From Gonapodya prolifera JEL478 (Eukaryota > Monoblepharomycota > Monoblepharidomycetes > Monoblepharidales > Gonapodyaceae): a stretch of 64,000 bases of DNA. Numbering within the stretch: position 1 is the first letter of the stretch; each line of letters begins with the position of its first letter. The DNA is taken from positions 90,916 through 154,915 of the forward strand of contig KQ965785.1 of the NCBI GenBank assembly GCA_001574975.1. The letters are read 5' to 3'. The position numbers were made by a program, and so were the translations under genes. Shown here in pieces: positions 21,658-32,039 of the stretch. Below the pieces are notes generated by a model. That model was not told the DNA's origin. It saw nothing but the letters and a program-made list of their open reading frames with translations, and made no database searches.

Positions 21658-22671
21658 ATGGACCAAACCCCACTCGAGACACTGAAAGCAATCGCGTCTT
21701 TCCTCCCCGTCCGTGCGATCGTGCAGCTATCCTCCGCGTCGCGAACTCTTCGAGGCATCGTGACCATCCCTTCAGTGTGGAAGCGCCTGGGCTTTACAAA
21801 CTTTACACCAGGCGTCTCGGATCATCAATAGATTGCGTGCGTGTCGCAAATCGCCCGGTGGATTGCGCGATCCCTGAATTGCGATGTTGGGATTGCACGG
21901 CTGCACGCGATGGGTGGAATTGTGGAGATAATGTTTGACGGGTCTCGGGTATCCAATTTTACCGCTTTGGCGGTGATGCAGCTGCCGTGTATTGAGCGGC
22001 TCTCGTTTCGGGACTGCGAGAATGTCGATCTTTTCGACCTCAACAATTTGATCGGAAAATGCATGCTCGCCCCCGGTTTTGCAACCCTTCGAAACTCAGA
22101 GACGCCGCAGCAGCTCATTGACCTCACCAATTGTGGCAAATGGACTAAAAGGGACGACGAGGGCGTTGGGAGTAAAGTTCTAATGCTTCTATACGGACTG
22201 GGTCTACTGTTTCCCAATATCGATACCAAACCGGCGCTTTGCACGAACTGTCCGTGGGATCCGTCGGGTGTGACTTTTGCTGCCGCCGATTGTCCCGAAG
22301 AGCTCGCATCGTTTGATCTCACGCATCCCTCAGCAGTGGAGTTGTCAAAGTCATTGTGCTGGAAGGACTTGCGACGAGCCACATGCGATTTTTGCTGTGC
22401 AAATTTAGAACTTTCGGAAGGCGTGGACGAAATGGAGTGTCAAGATGATACCTGCATAATGTGGAATTCAGTGAAAGTATGTGTCTCACGGGACTGCACA
22501 AAGCCAATGCGTCGCTCTTGCAGGGTGGAAGGCTGTAAGGCTATTATTTGCTGGACATGTGCAGATTTCTGTGACCCGCAGTGTTGTTGGACAGTGTGTG
22601 GAACACGCAACACCCGCCGACTACGAAGAGGCACATTGTACGCTGTGTGGTACTTCACACTGTATGCTTGA
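21658..22671 (+). pseudogene. F-box protein with Cys-rich C-terminus, frame interrupted
   Basis: From the ATG at 21658: MDQTPLETLKAIASFLPVRA, IVQLSSASRTLRGIV and VWKRLGF, which is an F-box (the Skp1-binding part of SCF ubiquitin ligases). A TAG in the same frame at 21829-21831 separates it from the rest: GIARLHAMGGIVEIMFDGSR, VSNFTALAVMQLPCIERLSF and so on. That part looks like a leucine-rich substrate-binding region. It is followed by a Cys-rich segment (TCDFCCANLELSEG; ICWTCADFCDPQCC). Near the 3' end the Cys pattern continues better in another frame (HCTLCGTSHCMLDR). So there is one in-frame stop and one probable frameshift, unless a 55-75-nt intron ending at the TAG removes the first. Target unknown. 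Confidence 0.5.
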
Positions 22672-22904
22672 TAGATAGTCTCTGGGAAATCCGGGGGGAA
22701 ATTCGGAAGCTTTTATCGTAGTTTGACAATTGACATCAACCAGCAGAGAGACGCGACTTGTTATTTGAGGTTGAATGCGCGGCTATTTAATTATACCTAG
22801 GATCCGTAGTTGCAGTGTTTCGCTCATGATAATAGGATTTTTCAATGATATTCGATGACTTATAACATTACGACCTGGAACTGCATTCCGGCCCATGTTC
22901 CACT

Positions 22905-24406
22905 TTAGAGAAATATCTTATCAGCTTTCGATGCTGGCTCCCCCCACCTTCGGTTCAGAGGACCGCTCTCTGAGAGCTTCAACGCGTTGGAAGGACTACA
23001 CTTAATGGGCGATATCGGAAGTATCAGAAACATGTCTCCATTAATCCATGAGACTTCCACCACCTGGCTGTATTCCATCCAACTCGTACACATCTCCCAC
23101 AACAAGGGTGTATCCACGACCGATCTCCTCAGAACCTCTTCCACCAAGGTCTTAGCGAGTCAGCATGCATGACCGAAACCAAACCAGGTCTTTCGAAGCG
23201 AAGAACATGCAACGACGGGAAGGCTTGAAGTGTACGCCGCAACACGGTAATTATGTCGTCCAGATGGTCGACACACAGATATTAGTAGATTCGCTGGAAA
23301 GTCGATCAAAAGCTCACTAAAAGACCCTGGCGATCCGAGCGAGTCCTGTCAAAACGGTCTCTGCAGGTGTATGACTGTCTGGTCCGTAATCGAGAATGAG
23401 GTTGTGTGCCAGCGTAGCGCGTGACACCGGGGTTGGTCTCCCCACCATCACCGAGACGCGATTCCCCAACGGCTTAAGTCCAAAGTCACCGATTGTGGTC
23501 AGATTGGAGAACGCCGGTACAATCTGCCCGAGGAGAAACTGGAAATCGAGCCCACGAGGACGGAATCCAACAAGGATTGTGCCGAACTCCATGTAGAAGG
23601 CTGTTGATGCTGCTCGCATGACTGTTTCCTCCAGTCGCACAAAGACTTGTCCAGCCCAGTAGTAGGTATGATGGAGTATGTCTACATCTCGTACGCGTGT
23701 TACTTCCCTTGGCGTGGGTTTCAGACGAAGTGAGGTGAGGCTCGGGAAAATCTCTAAGGCGCTGAGAGCAACAAAAATCAGCGAGTCTTCGTCGTAGTGT
23801 GCGGTGACGGTAGTCACGCTACTTTTGTCCTCGTGCGCGGCAGGTCTTTCCAGCAGTAAGCCTTTGCTCTTCAAGAATAGCCATCTGGACAGGTGTCCAT
23901 TCATGAGCTCCACATCACGAGTGCACTGTATTATTGCAGGGTACGTTCGAAATGGGCGTGGAGTTAAATAGGTGTTGGCTAGAAACAGCGACATTCGTTG
24001 TGGGATAACCCTGAAGTCAATAATGAGGCCTCATGACTGCCCGAGGTTCTTCAGAATGCTGCTCAATGTCAATTCCGCCCAGGTTAGTCCAAAAGTTCGG
24101 TGGTCCCTCCACGGTGACAGTTCCCGCAATCCAAATCGGGACAGTCGAAATATTTCTGGAGCCGTTCCGTCCATCCCAACTCTGAAACATCCGCAGCGGA
24201 CACACAGATGTTACGCGGCCCTGTATTGCACTCGTTTCTTCGAGCCATACCGCGTGGACCTTCAGTACGGTGCGTCCTTCCCGCAAGCGTGTTGTTGACG
24301 TCAGTTGGCGCCAGACACAGCACACCCTCATCGCGACGCCGAGTAGTGTTCGAGGAGAAAGGTAGAGGAAGATGCGTTGGATGAGTTCTGGAGGAAGCGT
24401 CTCCAT
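22905..24406 (-). pseudogene. F-box / leucine-rich protein, frame-broken
   Basis: The first frame starts at the ATG 24406 with an F-box: METLPPELIQRIFLYLSPRT, VAMRVCCVWRQL. A frame change near 24000 leads to a 225-codon frame with leucine-rich character (LIFVALSALEIFPSLTSLRL, VPAFSNLTTIGDFGLKPLG). Another change near 23320 gives DDIITVLRRTLQAFPSLHVL and a last one gives VEEVLRRSVVDTPLLWEM, ending at 22905. No plausible introns explain all the changes. It lies tail-to-tail with the other damaged F-box gene (21658-22671). Both look like decaying members of a large F-box family, which is common in fungi. Confidence 0.5.
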
Positions 24407-24664
24407 TACGAATGAGACTAGTGGTTTTGTTTCCACATATTTCAAAAACACAAACTTTGTCAAGTGTCATTTCCACAACGAATTCAAATTGAGGTTTACG
24501 TCTGAAAATATGATTTCTTCAAGTTCAATATACAACTTCGATATGGTGATTACTCAGAAGCAGAATTACATGACAAAACGCTTGCAATAATATAACAACA
24601 CCCCAACTCTCCCAACCGCCTTTCCTCCACCCCCATTAACCCGTCCAGCGGCACCACCCACCCA

Positions 24665-27526
24665 CTACTTCTTCTCCTCCGCCGGGCCCTTACTAAACAA
24701 CTTCTTGGCCCTGTCCCATTTCGATCCCTTCTGGGCCTTGAGCGCCATCGCGGCGGCCACTTCAAGCTCCAGCTCGTCCTCGTCCAGACCGCCGCCAAGC
24801 GGGTACCATGCCACGGCGATGATGCCCATGATTGCGGAGACGACGCAGAAGGCGAGGGCGACGATGCCCTTGGGGTGGAACCCGAGTTCTTGGACGTAGG
24901 GTCCGAACGAGTAGGCGCCGAAGTCCTATACCCAACCAACATCACATCAGCCTTCACCCCCTCATCACGAACCCCCGCTCCTCCACCTCCTACTCACAGT
25001 CGTCGAGTTCTTCCCACCCGCGTTCCCAGTCGTCGAGATCCCCAGCGCGGAGCACTGGTCGTTGAGGACCTTGGGCTGCCCAGCGGCGAGCTTCTGGATC
25101 TGGTCGGGGGCTTCGATGAAGGTGGCGGCGAGACCGGATTCGAGATGCCATTCGATGTGGCAGTGGAACCTTTGAGCGTGGGCGGCGCTTACAATTAGAC
25201 CTGTTCACCCCAACCCCCCCACCTCCGCCAAACACTCACAACCACGCTCCCGGGTTATCAGCCCTGAACCTAATCGTCCTGGACCCTCCAGGAGGCACCA
25301 TAATGGTATCTCTTCGCATGGGGTTGGCGAGGCCCTCGTTGACGGGCGGGTTGTCCATGGGATCGTCCGAGGACACGTTCATGCTCGTGCCGACGATTTG
25401 GAACTTGTGTCCGTGCAGGTGGAAAGGGTGGTATCCGGCGTCGGTGTTCACGATCACGCTGGTGGGTGGGTGGGGGGTGGGGGGTGGGGGGGGTGGCGGG
25501 GAGGGTGGCGGTTAGGAGGGGGAGGGNGGGGGACGGGGGAGGAAGGACTCACAGTTCGACGTTCTGCCCGCTCTGGAGAATGTAAGAGTTGGTCTGCCCG
25601 TACACCGCCAAGCTCTGCTGCGCCTGGACTCCCATCGTGCTCGCCGTCAACAAGCTGGGCGTAATCGGTTGTTCGTACGTAACCAAATTGAAAAACGCCC
25701 TGTTTGTTCCGTCATCCGACGTGTCAAAGTAGGCCTCGAGCGTGTACGACGTGTCGGCGGCGGCTTCGGCTTCCTTGATGATCGGGACCAAGTCGGCGTC
25801 GGGGAATTCGGCGTACTCGTCTGTGGTGGTTTCGTCGGCCATGGGGAAGGTGGCGTTGTAGACGATGGTGGAGGTTTGGTCTGCAGGTCGGGGGTGGGGT
25901 TAGGGGGTGAACGGGGAAGGAAGGCAAGGCAAGTGGGCACTCACTGAGAACCAAATCATCAGGAACGGCATCGAACATGTCAGGGTTCATGTTGGCATGG
26001 AACAAAAAGTTACTCTTGGTATCATTCAGCGCCGTGACGAGGACTGACACGCGCTGCGCGACGGAAAGCGTGACTTGGTCGATCGGGTAAGCCTCTGTGT
26101 CGGTGCCGTCGACTTCGATGACGGTCATGTTGTGCCCGTCGAGCCAGACGTGGAACATAGCTGATGGCGTAAACCAAAAACCATGTGTGATGTGAGCAAC
26201 CTACTTGTCACATGAAGAAAGCAGGAGAACAACTTACCCAAAGCCGACATGTTAATGATGCGAAGTCGGTACGTCTTGCCCGCCTTGAACGCAATCGTCG
26301 AGTTCTCGTTGAACCCTTCAACGTAGGAACCGTTGTGCCCGATCTGGATGATGGCAGATTTCGGGACGGGTTCAGCACCGGCTGTGGGAAGGTGGAGGAA
26401 TTGGTTAGCGGTCTGTGGTCAGGCGACAAGAAAGTATTCCGCTCCGAGTGAGTATTATAATCCGCCTCGGTCAGCGCTATCGCGGTTAGGCCTCGGTGGC
26501 TCGGTCTTCCGTGCTCCGCACTCCATCCCTCCCGGTCCTTGCTTCGCTCGTCCCACTCAACTCACTCGGATTCGCCTCGCTCAAAAACCCTCCCAACAGC
26601 ACATGATGCTGCTCGTGGTACCAATCATACAGCGCCACCACATACTCGTCGTCGTATTTGTGCGCCTCGGGGGTGTTGTGGATGATGAGGGGGGCGCGGA
26701 GACCGTCCACGTATTGACCGAGCGAGTGGCCGTGGTACCAGTATGTGCCCGTTTGGCCCGCGGTCTTAGTGTCGATTACGTAGTCGTAGGTGGCGTTGGG
26801 TGGGATGCCGCTGGAAGGCGGTGATGGTCAGGGATGAGACATTGGCATGTCATTGACGGGAATGAAATCGGCAAAAGTGTAGCCTCGTACCATTGGGTGA
26901 CACCGACAGCCCCATCGTACCACGAGGTCTTGTTGAAGAACATGCCGTGGTGGTGGACGGCCGTGATTGTGTCGCCGAGACCGTTTTTCTGGACGATGCA
27001 AGTGGATGAGGGATAAGCGAGAAAACAAAAGATAAGGTCGGTACTCCGCATGAGGCATTGATACTCGAAACTCGCTCCTCGACAGTATAAGTGTATACCG
27101 CTCCGCGAGTTTATTCGCCTCCGGCGGGAACATGCGCTCCGCGTTCTAATAACCGCTCCGCGGCAGGAAACTCGCCTCTGGCGGACAGTCTCGGTCAGCG
27201 CTGCGCGCTTAGGCCTCGGGGTCCTCCCTCCGTTCGCGTTGCTCTCTCCGGTCGGACCACTCGCTCCTCCGTCGCTCGTGCCAACTCACCACATGCGCAA
27301 TCAAGGTATCATTCGCGTTAATCTCAATAATCGGTGGCGGCCAAGTCCCATTAACACCAATCACTCGTCGGTCGAAAAGCCCGTCTGGATTGGCGCGGGC
27401 GTAGGTGACAGTGTACCATATTTCCTTTGTCGCGGCGAGAGCGGATGATGCGAGTGTTGCGATGAGAGCAGCGGATGCTGCAATGTGTCGGAGTGAGCGC
27501 GGCATGGGAACTGGCGAGGAGGACAT
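24665..27526 (-). CDS. FET3: Fet3-type multicopper ferroxidase
   Basis: A plasma-membrane multicopper oxidase that oxidises Fe(II) and hands it to the Ftr1 permease. It has a signal peptide ([20 protein letters not shown]), then [17 protein letters not shown]. The copper motifs are [33 protein letters not shown] and [13 protein letters not shown], so all four copper-binding loops are present. NPTGAEPVP is a Fet3-like segment and is split by an intron. A C-terminal transmembrane span ([20 protein letters not shown]) and a short basic cytosolic tail end at the TAG 24665-24667. This membrane anchor distinguishes Fet3 from secreted laccases. About eight introns are present; two of them (26382-26565 and 26989-27289) contain the shared repeat described separately. 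The gene is head-to-head with FTR1, 418 bp apart. An alternative start is the internal Met eight codons in. Confidence 0.92.
26433..26565 (-). repeat. Introner-like repeat in FET3 intron (184-nt intron)
   Basis: On the coding strand the intron starts GTGAGTTGAGTGGGACGAGC. It carries CCGAGGCCTAACCGCG, then AGCGCTGACCGAG. The same blocks occur in the other FET3 intron and in an FTR1 intron, in the same orientation relative to transcription, each beginning at the 5' splice site. Confidence 0.6.
27070..27289 (-). repeat. Introner-like repeat in first FET3 intron (301-nt intron)
   Basis: On the coding strand: GTGAGTTGGCACGAGCGACG, then CCGAGGCCTAAGCGCG, AGCGCTGACCGAGACTGTCC and GCGGAGCG units. 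The repeat starts exactly at the donor site and fills about two thirds of the intron. Confidence 0.6.
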
Positions 27527-27944
27527 TGCGGAGGGGATGAAGATCGTGGACGGACTAAGGGATGGCGGAGCGCATGAGTGTGATGTCCCCTCCTGCTGCC
27601 GGAGCGAGCCGCCTCACTCACCAAAAAGTCACCTGACAAACTCCGCACAAGTGAACTCTCTTTTTCTCTTCCCTTGCCCGGGGTTTGTAACAAGCAATCT
27701 TCCGCCAAGCGGTACGGCCTCTCCCTGCGCGCTTTTTGCCACTGCGGGTCCTCCCTCACCGCGCACCCCTGCGTCCTGTCTTGGCGCAGAGATCGCATCC
27801 CATTGGCCAACTACCCGCAGCGAGGATCCACGGGTGCTGATCGCCGAAGATTGGAAGATGCCCTTCGCGGGTGTGGCGGGAAGATTAATCTGAACGAAAA
27901 CAAGAGTCGCCCTGCCATTGCTCGACTCCGCACGCTAAGCAGTC
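27527..27944. promoter_or_regulatory. Shared divergent promoter of FET3 and FTR1
   Basis: 418 bp between the two start codons of an iron-uptake pair whose products work as one complex, so co-regulation by iron is expected. A CCAAT-type box (CCATTGGCCAA) lies at about 27799-27809. I did not see a clear GATA-type iron-repressor site (ATCWGATAA). Confidence 0.55.
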
Positions 27945-30070
27945 ATGGGTTCCCTCTTCTCTGTACCGAGTACGCGCCATCCCTGTCCCTTCACCCATCC
28001 CTCCTTTGTGCTGACCCTCCCCTTCCCCTTCCCCTTCGCCTTCCCCTTCCCCGCCACCCTCGCAGTTTTCTTCGTCGTCTTCCGCGAAACCCTCGAAGCA
28101 TCAATCATCATCTCCATCCTCCTCGCACTCGCCAACCAGCTTGTGGGGTCAAACGTCGCGTCTGCACTCGACCCCAAAGTCATTGCCGACGCAAAAGTCT
28201 CAGAGTCGCCCCCCGACAGTTCAGGGACAGAGGTGGCCATCGGCGATGATGCCGACGCCGCAAAGACACTGGTGAAAGAGGGGTCGGACACGTCGTCCCA
28301 GACGGCTGCAGCGGCGGATGCGGTGTTGTTGAGAAGACTCAAGTTCCAGATCTTTGCTGGAGCGTTTACTGGTCTTTTCATCGCTTTTGCCATGTGAGTT
28401 GACTCGCGATCGAGGCAGGTGCGAGCGGTCCGGTCATAGGCCTAAGCGCGAGAGCCCTGATCGTGGACTCTTTCGCGGAGCGAACCCGAGGCCTAAGCGC
28501 CGGTCGGCACTGACCGAGGCTGTCCGCCGGAAGCAAATGATCCGCGAAGCGCGAGTGATAAAGCGCGGGTGCGAATATTCCTGTTGAATGCGAATTACAT
28601 GTCACATATACCACCTTACTCATCCATCACCCTTCTCCCCCTCACCCACACCTGCTCACAGCGGCGCCGCCTTCCTCGCCGTGTTCTACCTTGAAGTGAA
28701 CGACCTGTGGGGCGCGGCCGAGGACTTGTGGGAGGGTATCTTTTCGCTCGTCGCCAGTTTCCTCATTTGTAAGTCTCCTCCTTCCGTTCTATCTTCCTTT
28801 CGTTCCCGTCGTTAGCGGGGTCCTTATTGCTAACTGTTCCTCCCTTTCTTCCCTTCTCTCCGTTCCCTCCCTTCCCGTCCCCTTCCCATCTCACGTCGCA
28901 TGCGTCGCGACGCTCCACGCGCACAGGGGTCATGGGCCTCACCATGCTCCGCATGGACCGCGCCAAGATCAAATGGCGCCTCAAACTCCGCAAAGCCTTT
29001 GCCGCCAAAACCGGTACCGAAGGTGTGTTGTTGGCATCGCAGCCGCGTGCATATGAACCCTTTTGAATCCCCCCAACACGTTCTAACTCTCCCCCACATC
29101 TCCCCAGCCGGGCCCGGCTCCAAAATCAAATCATCCCGCTCGTCCAAATACGCCCTGTTCCTCCTCCCCTGCATAACCGTCCTCCGCGAAGGTCTCGAAG
29201 CCGTCGTTTTTGTCGGCGGCGTATCGCTCGGTCAGAGCGCGAGTAGTATCCCGATCGCGGCGATTGTGGGCGCGGTGTGTGGGCTGTTGATTGGATTCTT
29301 TATTTATAAGTCGTCGTCGAGACTCAGTGGGTATTCCGAACTTGTGACGCATGTCAAAAGTCTGGGCATTGACACCATTTTTCCATTGTACTCCACTCGC
29401 TCGCCCCACCCCCCCCAAAGACCTCTCGATCTTCCTCGTGGTCTCGACCGCGCTCCTGCTCCTCCTGGGCGCGGGCCTGTTCTCCAAAGCCATCGGCGAC
29501 TTCGAGCGGTACAAGTACAACTCCATGGTCGGGGCCGACGTGGCCGAGGCGGGGGACGGGCCGGGGAGTTATAGCGTGCATGGGAATGTGTGGCAGTGAG
29601 TTGCGGTGGTGGTGGCCCCGAGGGGGTTGGGGGGGGGAGGGGGGAGGTGATTGGTCCATGTACTGATGTGTTTTTGTTTTGGGATGTAGTTTGAACTGCT
29701 GCAACCCCGAGAACAAGACGGGCTCATACGGCTGGGCCGTGTTCAATGCCGTGCTTGGGTGGACGCATAATGCTACTAGTGAGTCTCTTCTCTCCCTCTT
29801 CCTTTTTTTACCCTTCACTCATCCTCACACATCCTCACTACCTCCCATCCCCCGTTCCCCTTCGCCCCTCCCTCCCCAGTCGGCTCCATCCTCTCCTACA
29901 TCTTGTACTGGCTCTCCGTCGTGTTCGCGCTCGTATACATGAAATGGTCCGAGGGCAGGTTCGTCCTGTTCGGGTACGCCAGTCCCGCCTGGCAGCGGAA
30001 GCAGGAGATGCGCGCTAAGAAGGTGGTGGAGAACGGGGCTGGGAGTAGTGTCGAGACTGTGGGGGTGTAA
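27945..30070 (+). CDS. FTR1: High-affinity iron permease Ftr1
   Basis: The plasma-membrane permease partner of Fet3. The first exon is 25 nt (27945-27969, MGSLFSVP). After a 96-nt intron it joins FFVVFRETLEASIIISILLA, giving the conserved Ftr1 N-terminus. Two R-E-x-x-E iron-binding motifs are seen: FRETLEA (about 28080) and LREGLEAVVFVGGV (about 29184). Several transmembrane segments follow: IFAGAFTGLFIAFAIG; AAFLAVFYLEVND; SIPIAAIVGAVCGLLIGFFI; FLVVSTALLLLLGAGLF; ILSYILYWLSVVFALVYM. The motif GSYGWAVFNAVLGWTHNAT precedes the last of these. The stop is at 30068-30070. Introns include 28394-28661, which holds the introner-like repeat. All expected motifs are intact. Confidence 0.92.
28394..28580 (+). 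repeat. Introner-like repeat in FTR1 intron (268-nt intron)
   Basis: It starts at the donor (GTGAGTTGACTCGCG) and holds AGGCCTAAGCGCGAG and then CCGAGGCCTAAGCGCC, followed by CACTGACCGAGGCTGTCC and CGCGAAGCG units. It matches the two FET3 intron repeats in block order and orientation. Confidence 0.6.
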
Positions 30071-30476
30071 GGGGTGGGAGAGGGGCAGGAGCAGGCAGGG
30101 GGGCGGACCTTTTCGGGAGGGAAGGGGCGAGGGAGAGAAGAGGTTGTATCCTAATTTGTAATTGGCACTCATTGTTCGTTAATGTCTTCGAGCTGTAACA
30201 CGCTTTTTTTTGTTGCAAAAATGAAGTTGGTCGTGTCTGTAAAAACAGTGGACTGGGGATGTCGAGATGACGTTGGCGACTTCAAGAGAAGAGTCGTCAG
30301 GGGGAATCCCGTCGACCTTGCCGTTGCAGTCATTATGGATGTGTAGCGACGTGTGCTTTCGCAGGTTCCGGGTTCTCCCCGCTCGGAAGGGTGAGACGGC
30401 GCAAAAACCGTTTCACCGAGCGTGGAATATAAAAGTACGCTTACAGACAAGCCGCAAATGGAAGGACGGATCATCA
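30071..30476. other. FTR1 3' flank and AKR copy-1 leader
   Basis: No gene seen. From about 30404 the sequence is similar to the leader of AKR copy 2 at about 37107. A TATAAAA box lies at about 30428, 49 bp before the AKR ATG. Confidence 0.5.
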
Positions 30477-31803
30477 ATGCCAGAGCGTAAATCAAATCTC
30501 AATGTCGTTTTCGGGTATGCACCTTGCCATCGCTTCTTCACCGGAACGCTTGCGGATGGTGACGTGATCCTTATCGCTTGTGCGTACCGCACATAAATGG
30601 AACAGATGCATTACTTTCGTGAGTCCCCTCAACTACTCTTACCCCATATTTTCATCAATTGACTATCTGTGTTCTCTCTCGACACAGGGGAAGGAAGGCA
30701 GCGACCCAGCCCGAGTCTTCGACCCCGAAACATGTCGCGAGATCCTGCAAGTCTTTCTCGACCACGGACACACCGAGATTAACACCGCTAGAATGTACTG
30801 CGCGGGAACGTCCGAGGAATACCTCGGGGTGATCCACGCGGATCAAATGGGGTGCAAAGTGCAAACGAAAATCTATCCCACGGTGAGGGTCTTGCTTCTG
30901 TCGTGGCAGCCGCACTCCGCTCACTTTGTCGATAATAACGCGTCCGGGGGTTTGAGGAAGCATCTCACGGGTCGTTGGAGGCACTGCAGGTGCAGAAGCT
31001 TGACTTGTTTGTGAGTGTTGTTCCTCTATGGACCTTCTGACCCTCACCCCACTCACGTGATGTTAACGCCACTGCCAGGTATCTCCACGGTCCTGACAGC
31101 ACCACTCCACATGAAGTCACCCTCAAGGCCGCTAACGACTGCTACATCGAACGTCTCTTCGATCGATTCGGAATCTCCAATTACTATTCGTGGGAACTCT
31201 CCGAAATTGTCACTCTCTGCCGCGCCAACGGGTGGGTCCAGCCGACCGTCTACCAAGGTCTGTACAACGTCATCAACCGCAGCATTGAGACGGAGCTGCT
31301 CCCCTGCTTGAAGAAGTTCGGGATGAGCTTCTACGCGTACAATCCGCTCGGCGGTGGGTTCCTCACGGGACGGTATTCCAAGGAAGAGTTTGCGGAGGTG
31401 GAGAAGAGATCGCGTTTCGATGACAAGAGTGTTTTTGTTCGGTTTTTGGCTCTTTTCGACGACCTGACGGCGCAAAGTTTGATCATCTCGCTTAGGAAAG
31501 AACTACCGCGCTCGTTACTTCAACGACTCTACATTTGCCGCACTCGAGGTTGTGCGCACAGTATCTGAATCACAAAGCTTTTCCATGGCCGAGGTCTCGC
31601 TCCGCTGGATGAACCACCACTCTGCTCTGAGCAAGGAGCGTGGCGACAGCATCATCATCGGAGCGTCGTCCGTCCACCACACAATAGCAAATTTGGATGA
31701 TTTGGATAAGGGGCCGCTTCCCGAAACGTTGCCAGCGGAAGCGGAGCTGGAAAGGGCGTGGAGTGTTGGGAAGCCATCGGCGTCGAATTACTTCCACCCC
31801 TAA
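30477..31803 (+). pseudogene. AKR7-type aldo-keto reductase, duplicate copy 1, decayed
   Basis: The exons match copy 2 at 37174: MPERKSNLNVVFG, a 13-nt microexon ending ITF, GKEGSDPARVFDPETCREIL, YLHGPDSTTPHEVTL, GLYNVINRSIETELLPCL, SFYAYNPLGGGFLTGRYSKE and SMAEVSLRWMNHHSALSKER, ending ASNYFHP at 31803. Three changes suggest loss of function. The catalytic Asp of the D-x-x-x-x-Y motif is Asn (EINTARMYC against EIDTARTYC). One base is missing relative to copy 2 at about 30970, shifting the frame before SLEAL. The donor after RSRFDDK has changed from GTAAGT to a GTTCGG-like site. The intact family reduces aldehydes such as aflatoxin dialdehyde with NADPH in the cytosol. Confidence 0.7.
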
Positions 31804-31907
31804 GGGAGTAGAAGCTGACGTTTCAAAGATGTACTGTAGCAGTTTCTGGCTATGTGCATTGAAATTACACGAATTATTCTTTCGCATGAGTGCAAGTTGA
31901 ACAATGC

Positions 31908-31930
31908 CTAGTCCGTTTTGTTCGAACTCC
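31908..31930 (-). pseudogene. Stump of the MBOAT gene (last codons only)
   Basis: On the minus strand this reads GGSSNKTD and a stop. The intact MBOAT of copy 2 ends GEGSNKTD and a stop at 38727. The sequence beyond about 31935 matches instead the region upstream of the MBOAT start in copy 2 (from about 40741). So the acyltransferase was deleted from this copy, leaving its last few codons. Confidence 0.6.
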
Positions 31931-32039
31931 CGCCAAAGTCGCCTGATATCATGAATGCATATTTACAAAATTTACATAAAAGCATGCCGAACGAGTACAA
32001 TAATATATAAATTAATAAGGACGCAGCATCACAGTTCAG

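Noticed and set aside
24550-27526. Secreted laccase instead of Fet3
   Set aside because: A C-terminal membrane anchor, the [11 protein letters not shown] form of the fourth copper motif, NPTGAEP and the head-to-head FTR1 all favour the ferroxidase.
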